Shown in pieces: positions 10,820 through 21,211 of a DNA stretch of 31,539 nt (position 1 is its first letter; each line of letters starts with the position of its first letter). This DNA is from Hypsibius dujardini (lineage: Eukaryota > Tardigrada > Eutardigrada > Parachela > Hypsibiidae), in the NCBI GenBank assembly GCA_001579985.1, contig LRSR01001477.1, positions 1 through 31,539 on the forward strand, in the 5' to 3' direction. The notes below the pieces were generated by a model. It saw nothing but the letters and a program-made list of their open reading frames with translations, did not search any database and had not been told where the DNA came from. The position numbers and the translations under genes are program-made.

Positions 10820-11240
10820 TTGCGCAATCGGCGAACAGGTTGTCATACTGGCTTGGCTCCTGGGATTGTATGGAAATCGATGGGCTTGATTTTCGCATAA
10901 CCAATGGGAATCTCTTCCGTCCCAGAAATGTCCTCGTATTTCTAAATTAGCCGCTTGAGTGCAAACAGCTGCTCTGGTCCCAAATATGTCCCGTACTTTA
11001 GTTCGTGAATCTTCAGAAACTAGTTTTTGCTTTGAAGTTTGGAACTCTGTAAAATGGTATTGCCGATGGTCACATGTCGGACTAGGGTCGGCGGGCGCAG
11101 GTACGACTTCTTCTGGTAGTGCGACGGTTGCGGTTGCGATTGTGATTGCGACTGCAGCTGCGACTGAAGCTGCGACATCTTTGATAATCTCACCGATTAT
11201 AAGTCCCGAGAAAAGAAAGATACTAGAGCATGTGTAGTGT
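10820..11240. other. Gene-free stretch with an imperfect hexamer repeat
   Basis: No supportable gene. From about 11121 to 11180 an imperfect (TGCGAC)n / (TGCGGT)n run gives an alanine/threonine-rich false open frame on both strands. Confidence 0.5.
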
Positions 11241-11700
11241 TGTTTAAATAACACTTTTGAATTTAAATAAAAATAAAAAATAAATTTAAATCTTGCCGAC
11301 ACATTAAATAAAAAAAAGTTTAAATATATTTAATTAAAACAGCCGAATTTAAATAAAAATAATAATTTATATAAATAACATATTCTATTTAAATAAAATG
11401 CGTTAATATGAATATTTCAAAGACATGCTACAATTAACTCATCAAAATGAGAATCGTGGACCGTAAAATGTGCCATTTTCTTAGGATGTCGAATAGTCTT
11501 CTGCATAGGTTTTTGTCTGCGATCACTTTCAGATAGACTTGGCATCCTATTAGAGCAGTTGATCACTTTTTGGCCAGAAGACGTACGGGTCATTTAAATA
11601 ACCAGTTTTACGATGGAAAATATTTAAATAGCCAGTTTTACGATGGAAAATATTTAAATATTAATAAATAAAATAAAAAACAATTCTGATATTAAATAAA
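11241..11700. repeat. AT-rich ATTTAAATAAA repeats
   Basis: Many variants of ATTTAAATAAA occur at 11240-11410 and 11590-11700, including a near-perfect tandem pair (ACCAGTTTTACGATGGAAAA at about 11600 and again, as GCCAGTTTTACGATGGAAAA, at about 11631). Confidence 0.7.
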
Positions 11701-11720
11701 ATTGAAAATATATTTCCCAA

Positions 11721-11745
11721 TATATATATATATATATATATATAT
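11721..11745. repeat. (TA)n microsatellite
   Basis: About 12 TA units, followed by GGGTATATATAACCC, a short palindrome. Confidence 0.95.
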
Positions 11746-11899
11746 GGGTATATATAACCCGCTCTAGATCTGAGACTGGGAAGACAACGTCGCTGTAAAG
11801 AAAACGCAGTGCCACGATATGCAAACACAAGAACGAATGAGCAAATGTAATTAGTAAAAACAAAACTAATGGGAAGAAGAGCCAGAATTCATCGAAAGC

Positions 11900-12280
11900 G
11901 CGATAAAGAGACACAAAATGAAAAACCGATAGACAGACACAAACAAAGAGTGGCAAACATACAATCAGACAGAAACAGAAAAAAAGACACAGAGAGAGAT
12001 AGGCAAACATACAGAAACACATGCAGACAGGCAGAAAAACAGACTGATAGACAGATAAACAAACAGTCGGGCAGTCCAACAGGCACACAAGCAGACAAAC
12101 AGATAAAAGAACGGAAAGACAGACAGACAGGAAGTCAGTCAAACAGACAGACAAAAACACAAGAAAACAGGTAGTCAAACAGATAAAAAGGCAGACAACC
12201 AGACCTACGAAAAATCCGACTGACAAAAAAGCAGTCAAGCAGACAAACAAATAGACAACCCGACAACCAGACCTACGAAG
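11900..12280. repeat. (CAGA)n degenerate array, left part
   Basis: Degenerate CAGA/CAAA array, more worn than the one at 1050. It continues after the solo LTR at 12605-12660, so the LTR landed inside it. Both strands give false open frames. Confidence 0.9.
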
Positions 12281-12600
12281 TGTTGGACCACGCCCAACAA
12301 GTCCTCATATCCAATTATCACAGCTATTTGACTCGTTAATACCTTACTTACTTAGTAACTCTATTTACCCTTTTAACCCTATTCTGCTGCCACAGCTCAT
12401 TACTTGTATGTAATTTTGATGTGTGTGCTATTTACTATCAATACTATAGTTAACACTTTACTATATAATCAGATGTTTTACTAGTTATAAGAGGCAGTTG
12501 TACTTCCTCTTTCCTTTCTTCCAGTTTACTTCTCTACCGATCACCACATTCAGTTTACTAAACTTGTTAACTATCTGACCCCCGGTTGGTAGACCTAACA
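12281..12600. mobile_element. Solo LTR of an LTR retrotransposon
   Basis: A 320-bp block begins TGTTGG and ends CTAACA, the TG...CA ends expected of an LTR, and is flanked by a direct 4-bp duplication GAAG (12277-12280 and 12601-12604). Its last 86 bases match 1-86. No internal retroelement sequence is attached, so it is most simply a solo LTR left by recombination. The clean flanks and termini make it look whole as an LTR. A 4-bp target duplication fits Gypsy or Bel/Pao. Confidence 0.82.
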
Positions 12601-12604
12601 GAAG

Positions 12605-12660
12605 AATCACACAGACACACAGGCAGAGAGACATACAGACAGGCAAACAGGTAGACATTA
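12605..12660. repeat. (CAGA)n array, right part
   Basis: CACAGACACACAGGCAGAGA-type sequence continues the array that the solo LTR interrupts. Confidence 0.8.
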
Positions 12661-13630
12661 CATTGTACTAACCGCGGGCTGAAACTACGCGCGTTTGCGA
12701 TTTGAACTATTGACCTACGCATGTTTTGTTTAGGACTGATTCAAGCGCACGGTCTTTTTCTTCTTGAAAATGGTCATTTTTTCGTATAAAGTGCATGCGA
12801 ATTAAACGAGAACACGCGTTCTTTGATATAAACTAAAGCACATTGAATGTCAGAAGTGAACAACTTTTCTTTATGAAGGGCAATTTTGGATTTTATTTTG
12901 TCCCCTAATGGTTTGGTCCCAAGTTAATTGTCAATACCGGACATTATGCTGCTTGGCTGACAAAAACTTGTCAGTGTAAGAGAATTTAACGCAAAGTTCT
13001 TCCGTAACACAGAATTCTAAATTCGGGACGTAAGCGATAAATTAAACTTTAATCTAATTTAAATAAAAAAAGTTAAAACCATTTGAAAACAGTAGTGATT
13101 TAAATCACATCGAATTTAAAAACATAAAATCAACTCTTTTGATTTGTATTTTTTTTATATCAGACGGCTGATCACAAATTATTTTATTTAAATCATTGAT
13201 CGTTTATAATCACCAGTAATTAAATGATTTAAAATGAGCACTGAACAAAGTCCACTTTTAATTACATTTAAATTAAATGCAGTTCCTGCTTCCATTCAAA
13301 TAATTAAAATTTGCAAAACGCCCTGAAATGCAAGTGCGCAGCTGCTGAGATCAGACAAAATAAATAAATTGGAAAGATCACAATTCTCGACGCGAAAAAT
13401 CTGACCGCGCAATAAAATTCCCGAATACGAGCGTCTCGTTATGGACAGAAACAAACGTTGCTTATATTTTGGACAAAATAACTGGAATCGATTTCAGCGT
13501 AAAAAGCGTGCAGGTCATCAGGCGGAGACACGTGAACAAGTAAACCGGTGAACTTGTAGACAAAGATATAATTATTGATAAAATGATAGGTCTCATCCAG
13601 TTACAGACTAATGTGCTGGAAATTGCCTTA
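12661..13630. other. Gene-free AT-rich stretch
   Basis: AT-rich with many ATTTAAA words from 13030 to 13320. A plus-strand open run at about 13540-13630 (LVDKDIIIDKMIGLIQLQ) looks protein-like and stops at the edge of the fold-back element, but it is too short to call. Confidence 0.35.
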
Positions 13631-14069
13631 CAAAGGGTTGGTGGGCGCTTTGCCGCCAGAGTGCGCAAGTCTTACAATAGCAATCGATAGCTGTGACTTT
13701 AACCTACCTATTGATACCAAAAGCTAATTGGGAGCTTGCAAAACAAGATTACAGTTTGCATGATTCATACGCCCCTCCTTCAGCAAATGAACAACTGATA
13801 ATGCACACCATACAGTTGTTCAGTCGATTGTTTTAAATTAAGAAATGGGTAATAAACAAAACAAAACAATCGACCAATCAATGGCATGGTTTGCATTATC
13901 AGTTGTTCAGTTGTTGAAGGAGGAGGGGCGTATTAATCATGCAAATTGTGATCTTGTTTTGCAAGCTCCCAATTAGCTTTTGGTATCAATAGGTAGGTTA
14001 AAGTCACAGCTATCGATTGATATTATAAGACTTGTTCACTCTGGCGGCGAAGCGCCCACCAACCCCTTG
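13631..14069. mobile_element. 439-bp fold-back element (MITE-like)
   Basis: Arms of about 200 bp (13631 to about 13831 and about 13872 to 14069) are inverted copies at roughly 90% identity or better, with a roughly 40-bp AT-rich centre. The ends read CAARGGGTTGGTGGGCGC inward from each side. The left flank is TTA and the right flank TGA, so a target duplication is not clear; TA decayed to TG is possible. No coding sequence. It is a non-autonomous DNA element or a fold-back duplication. Confidence 0.75.
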
Positions 14070-14773
14070 TGACAAGTATACCCGCAACTCGTGGGACAGA
14101 ACTCCGAAGTGTGGTCTTTTGCGGTATGTCATACAGTGAAACCTATATGCTAGAACACGGGACAAAAACATATTTACCATTAGCTTTAATTATGACGATC
14201 TAAGAACCTTAACCATTTGGTCAAAATTCAGCCCATGCGCCCATACGAGATATGCGTTGTGCCTTGACCGTTGTCGGCTTATGCGTCCCTGTTCCGGTGC
14301 CGGTTCTTTGTACGACTTTTTGCCTAGGCAGAGCCCATCAGCCCCAAGGGTAAGTTTTACTATGTAAGGCGTTCATTCCGCCAACGCCTACATCTTACAA
14401 TAGAGTCGGTGTGCGCGCATGTGTAACAAAGGTGGTGGTGCATGGCTATTAGTCTCTTGCAGGCGGGCAACGACGGTAGAGGAATAGTAATTCCGCACCA
14501 TGGTACTTTAGTTGTCCATGACTTGTCAATCATAATATTTATTGCTGCCATATCTACTGAGGCAAATTATTGTTATTTTTGGTGAAAATAGTAACAAGGC
14601 ATTGCTTTGACATTCGTCAGTCAGTCGTTGTAATCAGGAATTCATTATCTTACCTCCGTTAATGTGAAAGATATTTTAAATCTCACAAACTTGAATTAAA
14701 TTATAACTTTTGCAAAACTAACGAATAATAAAGAAATACAGAAATCGTAATGAACAGATATATTATATAAAAC
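14070..14773. other. Gene-free stretch; possible promoter region at its end
   Basis: No supportable gene. TATATTATATAAAA at about 14759-14772 lies immediately before the ATG of the next exon, too close to be its TATA box. Confidence 0.35.
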
Positions 14774-14870
14774 ATGGCAGAAGGTCTAGATGAAGTTGGA
14801 ATTCATGATGACAGTGAGCCAGCGGTTGGAAGGATTTGGGATTCAGGCTTTGTTAACTACAGCTATTTCT
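14774..14870 (+). CDS. Likely first coding exon of an unknown host gene
   Basis: ATG in a good context (AAAACATGGC) opens 32 codons beginning MAEGLDEVGIHDD and ending NYSYF. They run straight into a strong donor, TTTCT then GTAAGTATT, in phase 1. The composition (acidic, with GRIWDSGF) is that of an ordinary cytosolic or nuclear protein and unlike the nearby noise. I do not recognise it. No matching phase-1 acceptor with a clear exon follows nearby: the one at 15338 would create a stop. The rest of the gene may be outside this window or lost. Confidence 0.4.
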
Positions 14871-15144
14871 GTAAGTATTAAATTACTGACACTCTTATGC
14901 AAAGGTAGAACATTTTGCAATGAAAAAACCAAGTTCGACTTTTACCCAAGTTTCGTTTGTCGAATCACCCAAACCATTTAGTATGCCTGTAGGAGTTATT
15001 TTCTTTGGCCCTTTTCTATGGAATTCCAAATGTATCCTGCTTCCAGATTAGCAGATGCCACACATGTATAAATGCAAAAAAAGTGTCAAGCAAACACGCA
15101 TAACATTTTGAACTAATTAATAATACAGACAATAATCTACACAC

Positions 15145-15496
15145 ATGATGGATCGGTACTCTGAAGTGTTATACGTCCTGGCTATTTTCTTGTTGTGTGT
15201 GTTTGTAAAAATCAATGCTTTGCCGAATAAGGCTATGCAGGAAAATCCTTCAACGCATGTTATTAACCAGAATCAATGTAAGATGACAGCCGTTTACTTT
15301 TCAATTGATTAAAATGTAACCGTATGTTTTCTTTACAGGACTAAGTCACTTATTGGGGAAAAAACAACTTAATCCACATCGAAACAGGCTGGCTGTGAGA
15401 ATTGCCAGTGTAACTGGTAAAACTACTCCAGGAACGATAACCAAGACCACTCTAGCAGGCGCGACTAAACTTCCGACACAAAAGCCGTTTCGTTAA
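15145..15496 (+). CDS. Small secreted protein gene, two exons, probably degenerate
   Basis: Exon 1 (15145-15277) starts ATGATGG and encodes a clean signal peptide: a short polar start, then VLYVLAIFLLCVFVKINA, then a likely cleavage site. The donor is GTAAGA at 15278. The intron is 61 bp and ends TTTTCTTTACAG at 15338. Exon 2 (15339-15496) reads GKKQLNPHRNRLAVRIASVT and ends KLPTQKPFR then TAA. The frame fits in phase 1, but the join spells T+GA, a TGA at codon 45. Either the copy is dead, a different splice is used, or the product is a 44-residue peptide. Exon 2 is clearly related to the minus-strand exon at 29627-29778 (GKKQLNPHPNKL, ASVTG, TPG, KTT), so it belongs to a gene family. Function unknown; secretion is inferred. 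Confidence 0.55.
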
Positions 15497-15507
15497 TATG
15501 TTTAAGT

Positions 15508-15930
15508 AGAGGTGTGCAAACCGCACCGCAGACCGCACTGCACCGCCGCAAACCGCGCGGCGGTCCGCGGCGGTGCGGTTTTGAACTGCTCGCGGTCTGC
15601 AGTGCGGTTACGGTTTAAATGTCTGCGGTTGCGGTTTCGTATTTTTTAACCGCCGCAAACCGCAAAATTGTAAGATTGTACGGTAGGATATAAGAACGTC
15701 GAATAATCGCGTTCTTAGCCAGACGGCGTACCATTTGTTTACTTTGAGGTTTGAGCAGCTGAAAGTTGTTCTATTAAACGGTTCGTCACCGATTGGCGTT
15801 GTTATTAGGCGTGTCACGTACGTTATGGACGGACTGTCTCGATTTAGATCTAAATTTCGCAAACTGTCATTTAAATTTAAACTTTAAAAATTTAAATTTA
15901 AAATTCGCGGTTTTTGCGGTGTGGTCGGGT
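15508..15930. repeat. GC-rich CCGCAAACCGC repeat, possible non-autonomous hAT
   Basis: A strongly GC-rich tract (15518-15665) of variants of CCGCAAACCGC and GCGGTGCGGTTT can fold on itself. It opens AGGTGTGCAAACCGCACCGC, and near 15910 the complementary-looking GCGGTTTTTGCGGTGTGG appears, so the 420-bp unit may be a decayed element with inverted ends. TTTAAATTTAAAC words fill 15870-15905. Assignment to hAT is by resemblance of the end motif only. Confidence 0.4.
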
Positions 15931-15934
15931 TTCA

Positions 15935-16270
15935 TTTTTCGATGATATCAATGACGATATCAATAGAGAAAAAAATCAACACAGTTGTGAAAATGGAAAC
16001 AGGCTGGATTTGAGAAAGTCTGGGCGGCTGAGTCTGGGTGGGCGCAAACAGAGTTGGAAATATGAGCGAGAATAGGGGATTTTATAGAACGAATCCGCGT
16101 AACTATAGCTAATCTCACTGGCAGCAAAAATATCCATTAAGGTCATGCATCTAAACGAACGTATAATGGATGGACGGACAAACAATGTCCAAACAAATGG
16201 TCAAAGAAAAGACGTCGCAACCGAACTACAAACGGGTGGATAAACCTTCGGACGATGAAAGGAAATTAGC
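15935..16270. other. Gene-free stretch
   Basis: No supportable gene. A direct repeat GATATCAATGACGATATCAAT lies at about 15944-15964. Confidence 0.4.
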
Positions 16271-16273
16271 CTG

Positions 16274-16352
16274 ATATAAGTATAAGTCAGGCAGGGTGGG
16301 TACAGACACACCTGCTACTGGTATAAGTATAAGTATAAGTATAAGTACAAGT
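16274..16352. repeat. (TATAAG)n microsatellite, duplicated with flank
   Basis: TATAAG units at 16274-16287 and 16321-16345 are each followed by AAGTMAGGCAGGRTGGGTACA, so the microsatellite and its flank are duplicated in tandem. Confidence 0.85.
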
Positions 16353-16706
16353 AAGGCAGGATGGGTACAAAACTGACCGCTGATTTTCTAATAAGCGTTG
16401 TTCCATAACTGGTCAAGGCTCAATTATGAACCAGCTGGGCTTAGTTTTTGAAAACGGTCTGCCTGTTGAACGGATCGTGTTTTGAAATGATCTTGATATA
16501 TTTTTATTGTGTTTTGATTTCTACATTCGTTTGCGTTTCTGACCATTCAATTAATCAATCAATACCTGACTGCCCGTTACGCTGGCATTGTGTGTAATAA
16601 TCGGTCAATCAACTGTTCGAACCAGCGACAAAATAATTTTTCGGGGAGGAGTTAAAGATGTCGGCATTTTGCTCGATTAGTTCAGAGTTCCCGCGTTCAG
16701 ATTCGG

Positions 16707-17336
16707 TATTAACAAATAGAGCAACGTCTTTGCAAGACAAACGGGTTGCAAGACACCTTCCGAGCAGCTGGAACGAAAGGTAGACTAACTCAGACTTTTG
16801 CTATTTTCTCTTTTTTCTTTTATGTAGGTTATTCAGTCTGCTTTTCTTCAAAAGTCTGCCTAACTATTTCATGCTTTTGCAGGTTGCATCTTTCACTTCG
16901 AATAGAACATGTTCAGAAAGATCCAGGAATATGGTTCAGCGGAGCGCTATCACACCGACGAATATTTTCGCGGGGAGTGCAAGGTGCTGATGGCTCTGGC
17001 TTTTGTACATCCGCAAGATGTCAAGAAGGTTTGGACTATGATGCAGGGCATGCATAACCGTTCTTTCTGCATCGACAGTGAACTGAGCCAGTACTTCCTG
17101 AAGACCTACAATGGTATGGGGACCCGTACCGGCACTTGCAAGCTTCTCGTTGCCATTGAATTTTGGAAATGTCACGACCGCATCCTTACGGGAGACCCTC
17201 GTACAACCAAAGTGTGGAGGCTTGGCACAGGGCTTTTCAGTAGATGGTCAGCTGCTACCATCCTGTTTACAACTTTTTCGAGATACTTCTCGGCGAGCAG
17301 GGTCTTCAGGATCTTCGCCTATCCAAACTGAACACT
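16707..17336 (+). pseudogene. MULE-type transposase C-terminal fragment with an intron
   Basis: The pieces match the second half of MULE-family transposases. Exon 1 ends NGLQDTFRAAGTK at 16779. A 103-bp intron (16780-16882, GTAGAC...TTTTGCAG) follows, and exon 2 resumes in phase with the hallmark GCIFHF. Then come MFRKIQEYG, LMALAFVHPQDVKKVW (about 16985-17035), YFLKTYNG, FWKCHDRIL, PRT and, in a shifted frame, NQSVEAWHRAFQ near 17205-17245 and NFFEILLGEQ. A TAG replaces the usual Gln after GCIFHFE, a second TAG follows AFQ, and the frame shifts near 17200. The catalytic N-terminal half is missing. It is a dead DNA-transposon fragment, or a remnant of a host gene derived from one. Confidence 0.7.
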
Positions 17337-17339
17337 AAC

Positions 17340-19130
17340 AATACAGTCTTAACGTAAAGAAAAAAGTATTTCTATAAAACAAGAGAATTGAGTCGGTTGT
17401 CGCACGATATGCTAAGACGGATGCTCTGCAATACTTAATGGACATTTCACTGAACATTTCGTTGAAAGTTTGAGCTGTCCCAATTGGTCTCCCTTTTTGT
17501 TTAACCTTTTGTATGGGGGATTCTAAATTATTGGTCGCTCAAGTGGGTTTTGATATTTATTGCTCGACTATTTTTTGCCAAATCCCCTTCGAGGTGGAGC
17601 TCATTTTTATTCTGAGCAATGTTTTTTCTGTTTAGCTAAATCGTGGGCGCAAAGAAGTCCGTGAGCGTCGGACCAGTTGTTTTCCAACAGCCAGTTGCTC
17701 ACCATTTTGACTCAGACGTCTGTTCCAGTTATAATGTCATTTATTTCCAATCAAATTGGAAATTTAAAGTTGAAGTACTTAACGACTTTTGAAATACGAC
17801 ATTCAATATTTTCAGTATGTCCCTCGTAAGCGAATATTGGTTTAGTTGGCATAGCTAGCTAGCGTTGTCATATATAGAATGAACGATAAAGGGAAGTGTA
17901 TTTGATTATTTACGGTTGGCATATCCATCTTAACCGTCATGCAGGATATTGTGAATGGAATCAATAGACTAAACTGAGAAACTGTCATAACCGGAAGAAA
18001 CAACATAATCGGCATGAACGACATTTGAGAATAGTTGGAAACGTTAAGGTAGCCGGCATAATGGCATAAGCGGCACGATGGATTGGAAATTTTTTCTATC
18101 GGAAATCGGGATTACCAACTGTGAAGTAAAAAATCCGTAAACTCTTTTCTCGCCCACAACCCACTCGGCCATCTGTAGGGCTGATCTCTCGCTCGACGGC
18201 GAACCGTAGTTGAACACATTTTTCGTCCAAACAGTGTGTCTGGATCTGTCTGATTCTCGGTCGTCGTCTCCATCTTCGTCCCCATTTCGTTTCCAGCTCC
18301 GTCATTTTCGTTGTGTTCGTTCCTGTATCCACTTGTGCCAGTCTCGGTCTTTCATAGAATGTACGCTGTGCTATAATCAAGCTGCTGTGTGCGTAATGTA
18401 ACGGACGGAAAACGAATCATGCTGTATTATGTACAGTACACTGTGGAAACCGTATTTTGGAGTCTTATTCTCTTGAAGAACGTGAACCCATTTTTACTAT
18501 CCCCAGAAAACCGGTCGTTTTGCGAGACGTTTAAAATCGACCATGACGAGCCATGTGACGCAATTGGTTATAACGAGAAACAGCATTGAAAGGCTACTGT
18601 AGATGGTCAATCGGTGCGGCTGACAGTGCAATAGTTCGCTCGGCGAGATAACGTTTGTCAATAAAACTTGCAGCTCGGAAAGGATCGTCCGCAAGCTGGA
18701 CATGTTTTACCTTCCAAAATTACCACCCGGAGCGATCCTTTCCGAGATGCAAGTTCAGTTTTATTGATGAAACGCCGTTCATGTCAATTGTGCAGTTTTT
18801 CCCAGGTTTAATCCCGGCAACGCCAAATGGTTTTCTCTGACATACTTTGCTTAATCGTAAAAAAACAGCCCTTAAAAAAGGCGACCTTCGAGTTTATTTT
18901 TGTCTCGGTGAAGGTGACGGATGATTCCTCCATGGCACGAGGTTTCGATAGAGATCCAAAATCGAAATGGAAAAAACTGCTAATAGTGTTACATTACCAA
19001 TTATATGTCCGTCAACCCCGATGATTTCAGATATATTTGTCTCGGCCTCATTTGGCAGAAGCCTAGGCTGCGCTTGGGTATTGCCCGATTTTGCAATTGG
19101 CAGTATCCCTGAGAAACACTCCGAACCGGA
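17340..19130. other. Long gene-free stretch with a small inverted repeat
   Basis: No supportable gene in 1.8 kb. An imperfect inverted repeat pairs about 18652-18693 with about 18730-18775 (TCGGAAAGGATCG against CGATCCTTTCCGA, with CAATAAAACT against AGTTTTATTG). Loose GGCATAA/CCGGCATAA words recur at 17910-18080. Confidence 0.45.
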
Positions 19131-19139
19131 TCAGTGCGA

Positions 19140-19310
19140 ATTTGTTTGAGGCCAGTATATCCACGACCAAACTGTTTGGAGACAGTTTCTTCGCCATGCC
19201 ACAATGTTTGTAGGGACAGAACGTTTGGGGACAGTCTCTTCACTTGGCCACAATGTCTGTGAGGACAGAATTTCGACGGCCAGAATGTCTACGGCCAGAA
19301 TGTTTTAGTA
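19140..19310. repeat. Degenerate tandem repeat beside the inverted-repeat arm
   Basis: Loose units of the form GGCCACAATGTCTGTGAGGACAGAA recur about five to six times (CCACAATGTTTGTAGGGACAGAACG, GGCCAGAATGTCTACGGCCAGAATG). The tract ends about 20 bases before the outer boundary of the left arm at 19331. Confidence 0.65.
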
Positions 19311-19330
19311 CAGTTGAAAAGTTTTTTTAC

Positions 19331-20906
19331 ATGAAAAACGAGTTGTCCTTTCTTTGTTTTCTTATTAAATTTGTAGTTGACATTTCGGTTTATTTTGTAA
19401 GTAATATTTTTCTTATCTTTTTCGTATTAAACCTTTTTTTTATTTTCTTCACAGGGTTTTTGTATGTCACGCCGTGCAGGTACGGTTACAGGGGAAATAA
19501 GAGCGTTTACATTGAGAGACACTCCTTCAAACGGCTAATAAGCTAATCATTGCGTCAAGAGTAACCGCAATGCAACTCGTGTTGAGCTTATGAAACTACT
19601 AAAGAGGAACGAGGGCTCAGTCCATATTAGGCGGCATCAGTCATTTTTTGTTAGTGCAAATTTTCTAAAAATTCTTTCAAGAGCTCCATGTTAGTTCGCA
19701 TGTCCGTCCAATCAGCAATTTCTAAGCTGGTTCATTCTTTAATGATTCCCTTCCATTAAAGTGCTTACATACAGCAAAACATATTCCCCACAGCACTGCA
19801 TTGTCTCCCAACAGCCAGACCGGTATTGCATACAGGGTCATTCCCAGCCGGAAGAATTGGTTTGGTGCATGGGGTAAAGCCTTTGCTTCTGCAAGTATCT
19901 GCCGCATTAATGATAGGTTTGCAGCAAGGCAGTTCTGCCATGTCGTAGAGATAAGACAGAGGAAAGACTACGCTTTGACATGTTCCTGTTGCTCCAGACG
20001 CTGTGAAGCACGGCGATGCGTTAGCGGCTGTGCAGGACGAAGACCCGCGATTTTCGCAGGTTGATTTTTCTAGTACGGTAGGGACTGGCTTTGTAGGAGG
20101 CAGCGCTGTAAACAAGTTGTCGTGTATGGGTAATAGCTGCCGATCAAATGGAACGTTGTAACTCATCCGTCACTTACAATACGGTGGCTGCGCCTGTGTA
20201 ACACCTGCCACAGTTTTTCCTGCGACTCGCGAATCAATTTTTTTTTTATCTGAGAGGGGCACCCGTTTTCCTTTTAGACCTGGGTAAAGAAACGTTACTT
20301 GTAAGAATATTATCATTTAAAACCCTTAATGTTTTTACTTACCTGCAGACCTGTCGTGAGAGTCTAGACTCTTCCTCTTAATTGTCGGAACTCTTTGACC
20401 ATTTTTAGTTATGACCCTTGAATCTCTTGGTTTCCGTTCATCGACGGCAAGAGAAAAAACAACGAAACACACAATTACCAAACACAGGCTACTTAAAGGC
20501 GAAAAATATAAGCAACCCATCATTGATGTTTCACTTGAGCACGTTAAAGTTATACAAATTTAGAAACTTATGAATGATAAACTGAAACAAATCGTGTGAC
20601 CATTAATATACCAATCTAGACAACTCGATACACAGGTGTGATTGGTCGTGGCTATTAGCCATCTTGGCATTTGTTAATTTTGGATGCGTGTCGCTAAGAT
20701 TTACAGTTTGCGTAATGCCTTGGCGAGACAATTGCCAAGGCCTCCCTTGAAGCACGCCTCCCTTGAATTGTACACCGGTGGCTTATTTCGACTAATAAGT
20801 ATTTTGACTCAGGCCTGATGAAACCAGTGCTCTTAGTAGGCTGGAAACAGCAATGAATTACAATATCATACTATTTGGTTATAAATTAAACGACATGAGT
20901 TAGAAA
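19331..20906 (-). repeat. Left arm of the 1576-bp inverted repeat
   Basis: It is the reverse complement of 24084-25659. Matching positions always sum to 44990, so there is no indel, and I found no base difference in the stretches compared. Similarity begins at the ATGAAAAACGAG at 19331 and ends at 20906 in AAA (TTT on the other strand). Outside 19331 the two sides are unrelated. Confidence 0.95.
19765..20523 (-). CDS. Secreted 12-cysteine protein gene, left copy
   Basis: Mirror copy of the gene at 24467-25225, with the same predicted product. Exons on the minus strand: 20523-20343, 20279-20178 and 20105-19765. Introns are 63 and 72 bp. Translation starts MMGCLYFSPLSS with a signal peptide and ends GNMFCCM then TAA. 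Both copies keep about 280 bp or more of shared 3' flank and 380 bp of shared 5' flank, so both carry the same proximal promoter and terminator sequence. The two genes point away from each other, with their starts 3.9 kb apart. Whether both copies exist in the genome depends on the inverted repeat being real. Confidence 0.6.
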
Positions 20907-21211
20907 TCTAGGAAGCTGTTATCGCTTTTCTCGTGAAAGTTGTCGATCCCTTCCGCAGTTCAATCTTCCGTGATGTCGAATGTGGCCACGAGATGATCAT
21001 GGGAGACATGAATTGTTTTTCGTGCTTCTCCAGGTTTGTCGCTGGCTGTCAGCGACGACAGTACGACAGCCGGCGACAAACCTGGAGAAGCACGAGAAAC
21101 AGTTCATGTCTCCCATGATCATCTCGTGGCCACATTCGTCATCACGGAAGATCGAACTGCGGAAGGGATCGACAACTTTCACGAGAAAAGCGATAACAGC
21201 TTCCTAGATTT
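20904..21211. repeat. Inner hairpin inverted repeat, 147-bp arms, 14-nt loop
   Basis: Arms 20904-21050 and 21065-21211 pair around the loop 21051-21064 (coordinates sum to 42115, no indel). About five bases in 147 differ. The left boundary coincides with the inner end of the 1576-bp left arm. The transcribed hairpin would be a long near-perfect double-stranded RNA. Confidence 0.95.

Noticed and set aside
10808-11302. 164-codon minus-strand open frame with an alanine-rich hydrophobic segment
   Set aside because: The alanine run comes from the imperfect TGCGAC hexamer repeat, and the rest overlaps a fold-back arm. No ATG context or splice signal.
11654-12250. Long open frame on the minus strand with SVCL-like repeats and hydrophobic runs
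   Set aside because: Caused by the degenerate CAGA array and the adjoining AT-rich and (TA)n sequence.
20933-21182. Two 61-codon open frames, one on each strand, with almost the same sequence
   Set aside because: They are the two arms of the inner hairpin read from opposite strands, not two genes.
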